Position numbers and translations under genes: made by a program. 64,000 nucleotides of DNA, from positions 1,116,001 to 1,180,000 of the forward strand of contig NZ_JAUKWQ010000001.1 of the NCBI RefSeq assembly GCF_030504645.1, read 5' to 3'. Below are positions 7,709-16,546 of this stretch, one piece after another. The notes under the pieces are model-generated. The model saw only the letters and a list, made by a program, of their open reading frames with translations. It searched no databases and was not told the DNA's origin. Every line of letters begins with the position of its first letter. The stretch's first letter is position 1. Source of the stretch: Rhizobium oryzicola (GTDB lineage: Bacteria > Pseudomonadota > Alphaproteobacteria > Rhizobiales > Rhizobiaceae).

Positions 7709-9095
7709 GTCGGTCACCGCCCGCGTTCTCATGCTGGCGACGGCCTGGTCGGCGCTGGCGCTGGTGGTGATCGCCATCGTCATCTCTGCGCTCTATGCGA
7801 AATCCGCCGAACGCGCCTTTACAGACCTTTTGCGCGCCCAGCTCTACAACGTCGTCAATTCCATCACCATCGGCGAGGACAACAGCCTGGCGGGCAATCC
7901 GCAGCTGGGTGACCTGCGCTTCTCGCAGCCGGAAACCGGCTGGTACTGGATCGTCGAGCCGCTTGGCACCTTTGCCGCAACGCCGCTGTCATCCTCCTCG
8001 CTCGGCCGCTCCAACATTGCCGTGCCGTCGATCCTCAACGTGCCCTTCAACAACCGCTATGAGCGCTTCTATCCGGCCACGGACGCCTACGGAAACCATG
8101 TGCTGGTGGCCGAAACGGAAGTCGTGCTGGATAGCGATGGCCGCGCCGCGCGCTTCCGCGTCTCGGGCAATCTCTCCGTGGTGGATGAAGATATCCAGGC
8201 CTTCACCCGCAGCCTTTACATCGCGCTGGTGCTGTTTGGCGTCGCGAGCCTCATCGTCAACGGTTTTGCCATTCTCTTCGGCCTTCGTCCGCTGGATGAT
8301 GCCCGCCGCGCTTTGGAAAAGGTGCGTCGCGGCGAGGCGGAGCGGCTGGAAGGCGAGTTTCCCCGCGAGGTCCATTCGCTGACCGGCGAAATGAATGCGC
8401 TCATCGACAGCAACCGCCGCATCGTCGAGAGGGCCCGCATGCAGGTCGGCAATCTCGCGCATTCGCTGAAGACACCGATCGCGGTCCTGCTGAACGAAGC
8501 GCGGCTGCTCGATAAGTCCCAGGCGGAGGTGGTGCGCAGCCAGGCCGAGGCCATGCAAAGCCAGGTGCAATCCTATCTCAACCGGGCGCGCATTGCCGCC
8601 CAGCGCGAATCCATGCTGGCCCGGACGGAAGCGGAACCCATTCTGGAACGGCTGGTCCGCGTCATGCGCCGCCTGAACCCGGACAAGACCTTCGATCTTT
8701 CCGCCGCGCCGCCCGGTCTGGCGCTCGCCATGGAGCAGCAGGATGTCGAGGAAACAGTCGGCAATCTTCTCGAAAACGCAGCGCGCCACTCCAATACCGG
8801 CGTGTGGCTGACGGCCACCCCCGCTGTCGTCCCTGAAGGCGCAGATGCCGGCCGCCGCAACTGGGTCGAGATCATCGTCGAGGATGACGGCCCGGGTCTC
8901 GACCCGCATGAGATCAAGGAAGCCTTGAAGCGCGGCCGCAGGTTGGACGAGAGCAAGCCCGGTACGGGTCTTGGCCTTTCCATTGTCGGCGAAATCACCC
9001 GCGAATATCAGGGCCAGCTGGAGCTTTCCCGCGGCGCAAGGGGCGGCTTGAAAGCCAAGCTGATCCTTCCCGGCCTCACCTGGGATGTCGCCTGA
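7698..9095 (+). CDS. feuQ: FeuQ: membrane sensor histidine kinase
   Basis: This 465-residue kinase has an N-terminal membrane helix (about 10-33), a periplasmic sensor region of about 140 residues, a second helix (about 173-195), a linker, the phospho-acceptor His255 in NLAHSLKTP, and an ATP-binding domain with NLLENAARH (about 355), DDGPGLD (about 396) and GTGLGLSI (about 422). The ATG lies inside the end of feuP, indicating coupling. Its partner is FeuP, and the periplasmic FeuN-like protein encoded upstream would act on its sensor region. The NLAHSLKTP type of H-box is that of PhoQ-like kinases. Confidence 0.88.
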   Translation: MYVRSVTARVLMLATAWSALALVVIAIVISALYAKSAERAFTDLLRAQLYNVVNSITIGEDNSLAGNPQLGDLRFSQPETGWYWIVEPLGTFAATPLSSSSLGRSNIAVPSILNVPFNNRYERFYPATDAYGNHVLVAETEVVLDSDGRAARFRVSGNLSVVDEDIQAFTRSLYIALVLFGVASLIVNGFAILFGLRPLDDARRALEKVRRGEAERLEGEFPREVHSLTGEMNALIDSNRRIVERARMQVGNLAHSLKTPIAVLLNEARLLDKSQAEVVRSQAEAMQSQVQSYLNRARIAAQRESMLARTEAEPILERLVRVMRRLNPDKTFDLSAAPPGLALAMEQQDVEETVGNLLENAARHSNTGVWLTATPAVVPEGADAGRRNWVEIIVEDDGPGLDPHEIKEALKRGRRLDESKPGTGLGLSIVGEITREYQGQLELSRGARGGLKAKLILPGLTWDVA

Positions 9096-9244
9096 CCCGC
9101 TCTTGCGACGCAAAAATCCTGTGGAGTGATTTTTGAGGCTCGACCAAGCGCCAGAAAAAGCTAAATGATCAGGTTCGAACCGGGTGGGAACAAAGCCGCC
9201 CGGTTGATTCCGGTCTCAGGCGCTCTAGGAACGGTTGGAGAAGA

Positions 9245-9670
9245 ATGCACATCCGCTTTGCACGTCTCGCGATGTCTCTGTTGCTTTCCACAGGATTGCT
9301 GGCCGGCTGCACCACCACGGGCAAAGGTTCCGGCGGCGGGCTGTTTTCGTCCGGCAGCAGCCAGTCCACGCTGTACATCTCGTCTCTTGAGGGCGGCATT
9401 GTCGGGCGAAGCGGCGTACAGCTGGATAGCGGCGATCGTCGCAAGGCGCTGGAAGCGGAATATCGCGCGCTTGAAGTCGCGACCGTTGGCCAGACGGTGG
9501 AGTGGGAAGGCAAGGGAGTCAGCGGCGAAGTCGTGGCAGCGGCCCCCTATCAGGTCGGCTCACAGAATTGCCGTCAGTACACCCACACGCTGAACACGCA
9601 AGGCCGTGAGGTGAAGACGCGCGGTGCTGCCTGCCGCAACGCCGACGGAACCTGGACCCCGCTCACCTGA
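9245..9670 (+). CDS. Outer-membrane lipoprotein, 17-kDa surface-antigen-like
   Basis: This 141-residue protein has a lipoprotein signal with lipobox LLAGC (Cys about 21), then a glycine/serine-rich linker. The C-terminal domain carries the pattern CRQYTHTL, GREVKTRGAACR and DGTWTPL, resembling the 17-kDa surface antigen family of alphaproteobacteria. GGAGAAG precedes the ATG. An inverted repeat at 9178-9205 (AACCGGGTGG / CCGCCCGGTT, one wobble pair) lies in the leader and has no T-run. Function is unknown beyond an envelope location. It is followed by the promoter region of the ccm operon. Confidence 0.8.
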   Translation: MHIRFARLAMSLLLSTGLLAGCTTTGKGSGGGLFSSGSSQSTLYISSLEGGIVGRSGVQLDSGDRRKALEAEYRALEVATVGQTVEWEGKGVSGEVVAAAPYQVGSQNCRQYTHTLNTQGREVKTRGAACRNADGTWTPLT

Positions 9671-9681
9671 TCCCTGCCAAC

Positions 9682-9723
9682 TTGACGTAGATCAAGGCTG
9701 GAGCATCCTTCGGACGTCATAGA
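9682..9723 (+). promoter_or_regulatory. FNR/FixK-like box upstream of the ccm operon
   Basis: TTGACGTAGATCAA (9682-9695) matches the FNR/FixK consensus TTGAT-N4-ATCAA with one difference. A weak -10-like hexamer (CATAGA, 9718-9723) lies about where a promoter activated from -41.5 would need it. Cytochrome c maturation is in demand when cbb3-type oxidases are made under low oxygen, so control by FixK or FnrN is sensible. Inferred from motif only. Confidence 0.55.
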
Positions 9724-9815
9724 AATCGCCAAGACTTCGCGGCGAAACGCCTCAATTTCGTGTCATTGACCAATGCGCGATTGGAATGCGCGGCCGGTTA
9801 AAGTAATTGGCTTCT

Positions 9816-10949
9816 ATGGTGTTGTGGATTCTCTTCGCATTTCTGACGGCTGGTGTGGCGGCGATCCTGATCGCGCCGATGATGAAGGCGTCGCGGCGTC
9901 TCGAGGATGACCGCGAGGGGGAGGTTGCCGTCTATCGCGACCAGCTGCGTGAACTGGAGCGCGACCGGCAATCCGGATTGATCGGCGCTGATGAGGCGGA
10001 AAACGCCCGGGCCGAGATTGGCCGCAGGCTTCTCTCTGCCGCCGATGCTGCGTCAAAGTCTGGTGGTGATGCGGCAACTTTCCGCAGGCATGGGCTGCCG
10101 GCCGCCTTCGTGGTGCTCTGTCTTCCCGTCGTCGGCCTCTGTCTTTACTTGACTCTCGGCAGTCCCGGCCTGCCGGCGCAGCCTCTGGAAGCGCGCCTTG
10201 CCAATCCCGGCAGCAACATGGCGCTGCTGGTGGCCAAGGCGGAGCGCCATCTCGCCGAAAATCCCAATGATGGCCAAGGCTGGGATCTCTTGGCGCCCAT
10301 CTACTTCCGCCTCCAGCGCTACGGCGATTCGGAACTTGCCTATCGCAATGCCCTGCGCTTCCTCGGAGAAACCCCGGCGCGTCTCGCGGGCCTTGGTGAA
10401 ACTCTGGTGGCGGCCAGCGACGGCCTGGTGACGGAAGATGCGCGTGGGCTGTTCGAACGTGCTATTGCCCTTGATCAGGGCAATATGCGCGCGCGCTTTT
10501 ATGTGGGCCTCGGTCTGGAACAGGCTGGCAGGACGGCTGATGCCTTGCGCGCCTTCGAGGCGCTTGCCAAGGATTCGCCTCCCGGTGCCGCCTGGGAACA
10601 GCTGGTAGCACAGCACATCGCCAAGAATGGCGGCACGCCAAAGGCGGCTCCGCTCGGCAATCCCACCGCTGAAGATGTGGCCGCCGCCCAGAACATGGGG
10701 CAGGGCGACCGTCAGGCGATGATCCGCGGCATGGTCGAAAGTCTTTCGGCAAAGCTTGCGGATGACCCCCGCAATATCGAAGGCTGGCTGAGGCTCGTGC
10801 GCTCCTACAAGGTGCTGGGTGAGGATGAGAAGGCGCGCGATGCCTTGAAGGCGGGCCTAAAGGCTTTTCCCGGCCCGCAGCCGGAAGCGCAGCGGCTTCT
10901 GGCGCTCGCACGTGAGATTGGCGTTTCGCTGGAAGGAATGACGCAATGA
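9816..10949 (+). CDS. ccmI: CcmI/CycH: cytochrome c maturation, apocytochrome chaperone
   Basis: This 377-residue protein has two membrane helices (about 1-20 and 92-112) around a short loop with the segment [15 protein letters not shown], typical of CcmI, and a C-terminal periplasmic TPR region (about 130-370, repeats around [19 protein letters not shown] and [15 protein letters not shown]). It holds apocytochrome c and presents it to the haem lyase. ATG 9816 is preferred to an in-frame TTG at 9807. It is first of four overlapping genes, called cycHJKL in rhizobia, and overlaps ccmE by 4 bp. Confidence 0.93.
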   Translation: MVLWILFAFLTAGVAAILIAPMMKASRRLEDDREGEVAVYRDQLRELERDRQSGLIGADEAENARAEIGRRLLSAADAASKSGGDAATFRRHGLPAAFVVLCLPVVGLCLYLTLGSPGLPAQPLEARLANPGSNMALLVAKAERHLAENPNDGQGWDLLAPIYFRLQRYGDSELAYRNALRFLGETPARLAGLGETLVAASDGLVTEDARGLFERAIALDQGNMRARFYVGLGLEQAGRTADALRAFEALAKDSPPGAAWEQLVAQHIAKNGGTPKAAPLGNPTAEDVAAAQNMGQGDRQAMIRGMVESLSAKLADDPRNIEGWLRLVRSYKVLGEDEKARDALKAGLKAFPGPQPEAQRLLALAREIGVSLEGMTQ

Positions 10950-11395
10950 CGCGCAAGCAGAAACGTCTCGCCATCATTGCAGGCGGCATGAGCTTCATCC
11001 TCTGCGCCGTGCTTTTGGTGCTATTCGCCTTCGGCCAGTCGGTCGCCTATTTCTACATGCCGAGCGATCTGACCAAGACGACCGTCGGTCCCGGCACGCG
11101 CATCCGTCTGGGTGGCCTGGTGGAGCAGGGCTCGATCGTGCGCGGCAATGGCTCGACCGTCTCCTTCAAGGTGACGGATGGGCAGCAAAGCGTGCCGGTC
11201 AGCTATACCGGCATCCTGCCGGACCTCTTCCGTGAGGGGCAGGGCGTGGTGACCGAAGGCGTCTTCAACAGCGCCCATGCCTTTGTGGCGGATACGGTTC
11301 TGGCCAAGCATGATGAGAAATACATGCCGAAGGAAGTGGCCGACCGCCTGAAGAAGGACGGCGTCTGGCAACCGGAAGGAACGGCGACCAAATGA
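10946..11395 (+). CDS. ccmE: CcmE/CycJ: periplasmic haem chaperone
   Basis: This 149-residue protein has an N-terminal anchor (about 8-35) and an OB-fold domain. The haem-binding motif is HDEKY (His122, Tyr126), matching the HxxxY signature in which the histidine binds haem covalently. It receives haem from CcmC/CcmD and passes it to the CcmF-CcmH lyase. ATGA overlaps join it to ccmI and ccmF. ccmABC are not in this window, as usual in rhizobia where they are encoded elsewhere. Confidence 0.96.
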   Translation: MTRKQKRLAIIAGGMSFILCAVLLVLFAFGQSVAYFYMPSDLTKTTVGPGTRIRLGGLVEQGSIVRGNGSTVSFKVTDGQQSVPVSYTGILPDLFREGQGVVTEGVFNSAHAFVADTVLAKHDEKYMPKEVADRLKKDGVWQPEGTATK

Positions 11396-13380
11396 TTATC
11401 GAGCTTGGTCATTTCGCGCTGGTACTGGCGCTCGCAACCGCCATAATCCTCTCTACTCTGCCTGTCATCGGTGCACGCCGTCGCGATCCGGCCATGATGG
11501 CGGTGGCGCCGATCGGCTCGCTGACTCTGTTCGCGCTGGTGGCCTTCTCCTTCGGCGTCTTGACCTGGGCCTATGTCGTCTCGGATTTCTCGGTCGCCAA
11601 CGTCTGGGAAAATTCCCATTCGATGATGCCCATCGTCTACAAGTTCGCCGGCGTCTGGGGCAACCACGAAGGCTCCATGATGCTGTGGCTGCTGATCCTG
11701 TCGCTGTTCAGCGCGCTGGTCGCCATCTTTGGGCGCAACCTGCCGGAAACGCTGCGCGCCAATGTGCTCTCCGTGCAGGCCTGGATCGCCTCCGCATTCC
11801 TTCTGTTCATCCTGCTCACCTCCAACCCGTTCATCCGCATGAACCCGGCGCCCGCCGAGGGGCAGGATCTGAACCCGGTCCTGCAGGACCCCGGCCTCGC
11901 CATCCATCCGCCGCTTCTCTATCTCGGCTATGTCGGCTTTTCCGTCTGCTTCTCCTTTGCGGTCGCAGCATTGATCGATGGGCGCATCGATGCCGCCTGG
12001 GCGCGCTGGGTGCGGCCCTGGACGCTCGCCGCCTGGACCTTCCTGACCGCAGGCATCGCGGTTGGCTCCTACTGGGCCTATTACGAACTCGGCTGGGGCG
12101 GCTGGTGGTTCTGGGATCCGGTGGAAAACGCCTCCTTCATGCCTTGGCTTGCGGGCACAGCGCTTCTGCATTCGGCGCTGGTCATGGAAAAGCGCGACGC
12201 CCTGAAGATCTGGACGGTGCTTCTGTCCATCATGACCTTCTCGCTGTCGCTGCTCGGCACCTTCCTGGTGCGCTCCGGCGTGCTGACATCGGTGCATGCC
12301 TTCGCCACCGACCCGACGCGCGGCATCTTCATCCTGGCCATCCTCACGCTCTTCATCGGCGGGGCCTTCACCCTGTTTGCCTGGCGCGCACCGCGCCTGA
12401 AAAGCGGCGGCATTTTTGCGCCGATCTCGCGCGAGGGCTCGCTGGTTCTTAACAATCTCATCCTCACCGTCTGCACCGGCACGGTGCTGATCGGCACGCT
12501 CTATCCGCTGGTGCTGGAAACGCTGACGGGCGAGAAGATCTCCGTCGGCGCACCCTTTTTCAACCTGACCTTCGGCCTGTTGATGATCCCGCTTCTGATC
12601 ATCGTGCCCTTCGGCCCGATGCTTGCCTGGAAGCGCGGCGATCTGCTGGGTGCCCTGCAGCGGCTTTATGCGGCGGCCGGTCTTTCGCTGTTTGCGGCGG
12701 TTGCGGTCTTCTACTTCCGCCATGGCGGGCCGGTCATGGCGCTGTTCGGTCTGGCGCTCGCCTTCTTCCTGATTTTCGGCGCATTGGCGGATCTCTGGCA
12801 GCGCGGCAATTTCGGCAAGGCGAAGTTCTCGGTGGCATTGCGCCGTCTGGCGGGCCTGCCGCGTTCGGCCTTCGGCACGGCGCTGGCGCATCTCGGCCTC
12901 GGCGTGACGGTGCTGGGCATCGTCGCCGTCACCACCTTCCAGACGGAAGGTGTGGTGGAGATGAAGCAGGGATCGACCACCGAAGTCGGCGGCTATACGC
13001 TGGCCTTTGACGGTATGCGCGACGGCAAGGGCCCGAATTACACGGAGCAGCGCGCCCATTTCACCATCAGCCGTGGCGGCGTCGCAGTCGCCGATGTCTG
13101 GTCATCCAAGCGGCTCTATACGGCGCGGCGCATGCCGACGACGGAAGCCGGCATCCTCACCTTCGGCCTGAGCCAGCTCTACGTCTCGCTCGGCGATCCC
13201 ATGGCCGATGGCGGCATCGTCGTGCGCATCTGGTGGAAGCCCTTCATCACCTGCATCTGGGGCGGTGCCTTCATCATGATGTTCGGCGGCTTCGTGTCCC
13301 TGTCCGACCGGCGTTTGAGGGTCGGTGCGCCGACGCGCAAGGCCAAGCCGGTGAAGACGGTGATGGAGCCGGCGGAATGA
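11392..13380 (+). CDS. ccmF: CcmF/CycK: haem lyase, cytochrome c maturation
   Basis: This 662-residue membrane protein has about 14-15 helices and the tryptophan-rich WWD segment [19 protein letters not shown] (about 234-252) that handles haem. [29 protein letters not shown] and [14 protein letters not shown] carry conserved histidine and glycine positions of the family. With CcmH it attaches haem to the CxxCH motif of apocytochrome c. The stop overlaps the ccmH start (ATGA). A long open frame on the opposite strand is a shadow of high GC content. Confidence 0.96.
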   Translation: MIIELGHFALVLALATAIILSTLPVIGARRRDPAMMAVAPIGSLTLFALVAFSFGVLTWAYVVSDFSVANVWENSHSMMPIVYKFAGVWGNHEGSMMLWLLILSLFSALVAIFGRNLPETLRANVLSVQAWIASAFLLFILLTSNPFIRMNPAPAEGQDLNPVLQDPGLAIHPPLLYLGYVGFSVCFSFAVAALIDGRIDAAWARWVRPWTLAAWTFLTAGIAVGSYWAYYELGWGGWWFWDPVENASFMPWLAGTALLHSALVMEKRDALKIWTVLLSIMTFSLSLLGTFLVRSGVLTSVHAFATDPTRGIFILAILTLFIGGAFTLFAWRAPRLKSGGIFAPISREGSLVLNNLILTVCTGTVLIGTLYPLVLETLTGEKISVGAPFFNLTFGLLMIPLLIIVPFGPMLAWKRGDLLGALQRLYAAAGLSLFAAVAVFYFRHGGPVMALFGLALAFFLIFGALADLWQRGNFGKAKFSVALRRLAGLPRSAFGTALAHLGLGVTVLGIVAVTTFQTEGVVEMKQGSTTEVGGYTLAFDGMRDGKGPNYTEQRAHFTISRGGVAVADVWSSKRLYTARRMPTTEAGILTFGLSQLYVSLGDPMADGGIVVRIWWKPFITCIWGGAFIMMFGGFVSLSDRRLRVGAPTRKAKPVKTVMEPAE

Positions 13381-13985
13381 GCAAGCTGTCTCGCTGGTCA
13401 ACCCCTCCCCAACCCCTCCCCACAAGGGGGAGGGGCTTAACTTGCCGCACTCTCGCAGCTCAAATCTGGGGAAGACGCAGCCGCGAGTCTTCTCCCCCCT
13501 TGCGGGGGAGAAGGCCGGCAGGCCAAAGGGGGTTCTTTGCGCTGCTGCTCCTCCTTCTCCTCACGCCCCTGCCGGCCTTCGCCGTCAACCCGGATGAGGT
13601 ATTGAAGGACGCAGGCCTCGAAGCCAGGGCGCGGCATCTGTCCACGCAACTACGCTGCATGGTCTGCCAGAACCAGTCGATCGATGATTCCAATGCGGAG
13701 CTTGCCAAGGATCTGCGTGTCCTGGTGCGCGAGCGGATCGTGGCCGGCGATAGCGATCAGCAGGTGATCGATTACCTCGTATCGCGCTATGGCGAATTCG
13801 TGCTGCTGAAGCCTCGCTTCAGCGAAAAGACGCTGCTGCTCTGGGCAGCCCCGGTGGGCCTGCTGCTGGTGGGCGGGGTCGCGGTTTTCGTCTATACCCG
13901 CAAGCGCAAGACGTTGAGCCCGGCCGCCCGTCTGACGGCCGAAGAAGAGGCGCGTATTGCCCGGCTGATCGACAGCGAAAACTGA
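13377..13985 (+). CDS. ccmH: CcmH/CycL: thiol-disulfide subunit of haem lyase, with in-frame palindromic insertion
   Basis: The mature part is ordinary Ccm[11 protein letters not shown] (Cys94 and Cys97), [10 protein letters not shown], and a membrane helix near 158-178. It reduces the apocytochrome thiols for haem ligation. The frame from the ccmF-overlapping ATG gives 202 residues, about 45 more than expected. The excess is a proline/arginine-rich stretch (about 9-52) between MSKLSRWS and the hydrophobic FALLLLL core of the signal peptide. It is encoded by a 135-bp palindromic element (13400-13534), exactly 45 codons. Removing it restores a normal signal peptide. No ATG, GTG or TTG start lies between the element and the hydrophobic core, so the inserted residues are probably translated. 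Confidence 0.92.
   Translation: MSKLSRWSTPPQPLPTRGRGLTCRTLAAQIWGRRSRESSPPLRGRRPAGQRGFFALLLLLLLTPLPAFAVNPDEVLKDAGLEARARHLSTQLRCMVCQNQSIDDSNAELAKDLRVLVRERIVAGDSDQQVIDYLVSRYGEFVLLKPRFSEKTLLLWAAPVGLLLVGGVAVFVYTRKRKTLSPAARLTAEEEARIARLIDSEN
13400..13534. repeat. Palindromic repeat element (MITE/RIME-like) inside ccmH
   Basis: The segment is bounded by AACCCCT and AGGGGGTT, imperfect inverted ends. It contains two strong hairpins: CCCCTCCCC/GGGGAGGGG (13413-13435) and CTTCTCCCCC/GGGGGAGAAG (13489-13513). Such CCCCTCCCC-type palindromes are, from general knowledge, common intergenic repeats in rhizobial genomes. No second copy is seen in this window. The length is divisible by three and the ccmH frame through it has no stop. 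Confidence 0.8.
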
Positions 13986-14122
13986 TATCCAAGCTGTGGA
14001 AACATTACCAACATTTCACGCGCCGGACACGTGCAGTTAAGGTCCCGCTCCCTATATCTTCAGTCATCCACCGCCGCCGGCAAACCGGCACTCCAGTTGA
14101 ATGAAGAGAAAAGGTAGCCACC

Positions 14123-15691
14123 ATGTTCAAGAGCAAGATCGGACGCCCCAGCCTGAAAACCACCCTGAAGGCATCCACCGTCGCGGGCCTCGCAGCAGTC
14201 ATGCTCTCCACCGGTATTCCGGTGCGCGTTTACGAATCTTTCGCCGATCCGGTCACCGTCAATGCACCGCAGATCCCGAGCTTCGCGGATGTCGTCTCCG
14301 CCGTGTCGCCCGCCGTCGTTTCGGTTCGCGTCCAGTCAGACACCCAACCCGCTGCCGATGAGGATGGTGGGAACTATTCCTTCAACTTCGGCGGTCGCGG
14401 CTTTGATCAGTTGCCGGATGATCATCCGCTGAAGCGCTTCTTCCGTGAATTCGGCGGCCAGAACCAGGGCGGTCGCAACAACAAGGACCAGCAGGCGCAG
14501 CGTAACAGGGATCGTCCGCATCACCTGCGTCCGACGGCGCAAGGCTCCGGCTTCTTCATTTCCGAAGACGGCTATCTCGTCACCAACAACCACGTCGTGG
14601 CCGATGGCTCCGCCTATACGGTCGTCATGGATGACGGCACCGAATACGAGGCCAAGCTGGTCGGCAAGGATGCCCGCACCGACCTCGCCGTCCTCAAGGT
14701 CAATGTGCCGAACCGCAAGTTCACCTATGTGAAATGGGCCGATGACAGCAAGGTTCGCGTCGGTGACTGGGTTGTCGCGGTCGGTAACCCCTTCGGCCTG
14801 GGCGGTACCGTGACCTCCGGTATCGTCTCTGCCCGCAGCCGCGACATCGGCTCCTATGACGATTACATCCAGATCGATGCGCCGGTGAACCGTGGTAATT
14901 CCGGTGGCCCGACCTTCAATCTCAATGGCGAAGTGGTTGGCATCAACACGGCGATCTTCTCTCCCTCGGGCGGCAGCGTCGGTATTGCCTTTGCAATTCC
15001 GGCTTCCACCGCCAAGGATGTCGTGGCGTCGCTGATGAAGGGTGGCAAGATCGAGCGCGGTTGGCTCGGCGTGCAGATCCAGCCGGTCAACCAGGACATC
15101 GCCGAATCGCTTGGCCTTTCCGAGCCTAAGGGGGCACTGGTCGTCTCTCCGCAGGAGAACTCCCCGGGCGCCAAGGCTGGCATCAAGCAGGGTGACGTGA
15201 TCACCGCCGTCAACGGCACGCCCGTCAAGGATGCCCGCGATCTCGCCAAGAAGGTTGCGGCACTCGGCCCCAACTCCAAGGCGGAAATCACGCTATGGCG
15301 CGGTGGCAAATCGCAGACCGTGACCGTGACGCTTGGCAACCTCGCCAGCAATGAAGCCAAGGAGTCTGACGACGATCAGTCTGACAACCAGCAGTCCCAG
15401 CAGCAGCCGTCTTCCGAAAAGGCGCTGACGGCGCTTGGCATCACGGTTGCGCCATCTGATGATGGCCGCGGTGTGAAGGTGACGGATATCGATCCGGACT
15501 CCGATGCCGCTTCGCGCGGCCTGCGTCAGGGCGAGAAGATCGTTGCCGTCAACAACCAGGATGTAAAGTCGGCATCCGACATCAGCAAGGTGCTGGAAAA
15601 GGCCAAGAAGGACGGTCGCAGCCGCGCACTCTTCCAGGTCGAATCCGGCAATGGCAGCCGCTTCATCGCCCTGCCCATCAATCAGGGCTGA
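14123..15691 (+). CDS. degP: DegP/HtrA-type periplasmic serine protease
   Basis: This 522-residue protease-chaperone has an N-terminal export signal, a trypsin-like domain with catalytic His157 (TNNHVVAD), Asp187 (RTDLAVL) and Ser260 (RGNSGGP), then PDZ1 (about 280-370) and PDZ2 (about 425-510), separated by a Q/S/D-rich linker (about 410-430). It degrades or refolds damaged envelope proteins. An H/Q/N-rich low-complexity stretch (about 112-132) precedes the catalytic domain in the position of the LA loop. Order after cycL matches degP1 of S. meliloti. Confidence 0.95.
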   Translation: MFKSKIGRPSLKTTLKASTVAGLAAVMLSTGIPVRVYESFADPVTVNAPQIPSFADVVSAVSPAVVSVRVQSDTQPAADEDGGNYSFNFGGRGFDQLPDDHPLKRFFREFGGQNQGGRNNKDQQAQRNRDRPHHLRPTAQGSGFFISEDGYLVTNNHVVADGSAYTVVMDDGTEYEAKLVGKDARTDLAVLKVNVPNRKFTYVKWADDSKVRVGDWVVAVGNPFGLGGTVTSGIVSARSRDIGSYDDYIQIDAPVNRGNSGGPTFNLNGEVVGINTAIFSPSGGSVGIAFAIPASTAKDVVASLMKGGKIERGWLGVQIQPVNQDIAESLGLSEPKGALVVSPQENSPGAKAGIKQGDVITAVNGTPVKDARDLAKKVAALGPNSKAEITLWRGGKSQTVTVTLGNLASNEAKESDDDQSDNQQSQQQPSSEKALTALGITVAPSDDGRGVKVTDIDPDSDAASRGLRQGEKIVAVNNQDVKSASDISKVLEKAKKDGRSRALFQVESGNGSRFIALPINQG

Positions 15692-15718
15692 TCGGAACGC
15701 CGTCGACCATTGATCAAT

Positions 15719-15753
15719 GGGGCGTCGGGCCGGTCAGGTCCGGCGCCCCTTTT
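15719..15753 (+). terminator. Terminator after degP
   Basis: GGGGCGTCGG pairs with CCGGCGCCCC (one G-U pair) around an 11-nt loop and is followed directly by TTTT. It separates degP from the two-component genes. Confidence 0.8.
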
Positions 15754-15777
15754 CATTCATCTACAGGAGGCTGATAC

Positions 15778-16536
15778 ATGGGGACCGAAGCATATTCGGG
15801 TGGGGCGCCTCGGAATCCCGCTTTCGCGGAGAGCGGACGTGAGTCTATTGTCCCGCACATGAAGATTCTTGTGATTGAAGACGATCTCGAGGCCGCGGCC
15901 TATATGACCAAGGCTTTTCGTGAGGCAGGCATCGTGGCCGACCATGCGAGCGATGGCGAAAGCGGCCTGTTCATGGCCAGCGAGAACGCTTACGACGTGA
16001 TGGTGATCGACCGCATGTTGCCGCGCCGCGATGGCTTGTCCGTCATCAGCGAACTGCGCAAACGTTCCGTCAATACGCCTGTTTTGATCCTCTCTGCCCT
16101 CGGCCAAGTTGATGACCGTGTGACGGGCCTTCGCGCCGGCGGTGACGATTACCTGCCCAAACCCTATGCCTTCAGTGAGCTTCTCGCCCGCGTCGAGGTT
16201 CTCGGTCGCCGCAAGGGTGCACCGGAGCAGGAGATGATGTACCGCGTCGGCGATCTGGAACTTGATCGCCTGTCGCATGAGGTGCGCCGCAGCGGCAAGG
16301 AAATCATCCTGCAGCCGCGCGAATTCCGCCTGCTCGAATATCTCATGAAGAATGCCGGTCAGGTGGTGACGCGTACCATGCTGCTAGAGCACGTCTGGGA
16401 TTATCACTTCGATCCGCAAACCAATGTCATCGACGTGCACGTCTCGCGGCTGCGCTCCAAGATCGAGAAGGATTTCGACAAGCCGCTGTTGAAGACGATC
16501 CGCGGAGCCGGTTACATGATCAAGGACGAGGGCTGA
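15778..16536 (+). CDS. OmpR-family response regulator
   Basis: The receiver domain carries acidic ED, phospho-acceptor Asp (VIDRMLP, residue 78 of the long form, 51 of the short form) and Lys in LPKPY, followed by a winged-helix DNA-binding domain (LQPREFRLLEYLM, IDVHVSRLRSKI). Two starts are possible. ATG 15778 has a perfect AGGAGG 7 bases upstream and gives 252 residues; ATG 15859 begins exactly at the receiver (MKILVIEDD) but has no Shine-Dalgarno. I list the first. The gene is followed 10 bp later by its kinase. The signal and targets are unknown. Confidence 0.88.
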   Translation: MGTEAYSGGAPRNPAFAESGRESIVPHMKILVIEDDLEAAAYMTKAFREAGIVADHASDGESGLFMASENAYDVMVIDRMLPRRDGLSVISELRKRSVNTPVLILSALGQVDDRVTGLRAGGDDYLPKPYAFSELLARVEVLGRRKGAPEQEMMYRVGDLELDRLSHEVRRSGKEIILQPREFRLLEYLMKNAGQVVTRTMLLEHVWDYHFDPQTNVIDVHVSRLRSKIEKDFDKPLLKTIRGAGYMIKDEG

Positions 16537-16546
16537 AGCCATTTCG

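Noticed and set aside
7989..9113. Minus-strand frame of 374 codons opposite feuQ
   Set aside because: Antisense shadow of the histidine kinase, with no ribosome-binding site or known motif.
9807..9815. TTG start for ccmI at 9807
   Set aside because: ATG 9816 is in frame 9 bases later and directly precedes the first membrane helix.
11203..13059. Long open frame on the minus strand opposite ccmE/ccmF (618 codons)
   Set aside because: Its composition is rich in Arg, Gln, His and Glu with no domain, as expected for the antisense of a GC-rich membrane-protein gene, and no start signal fits.
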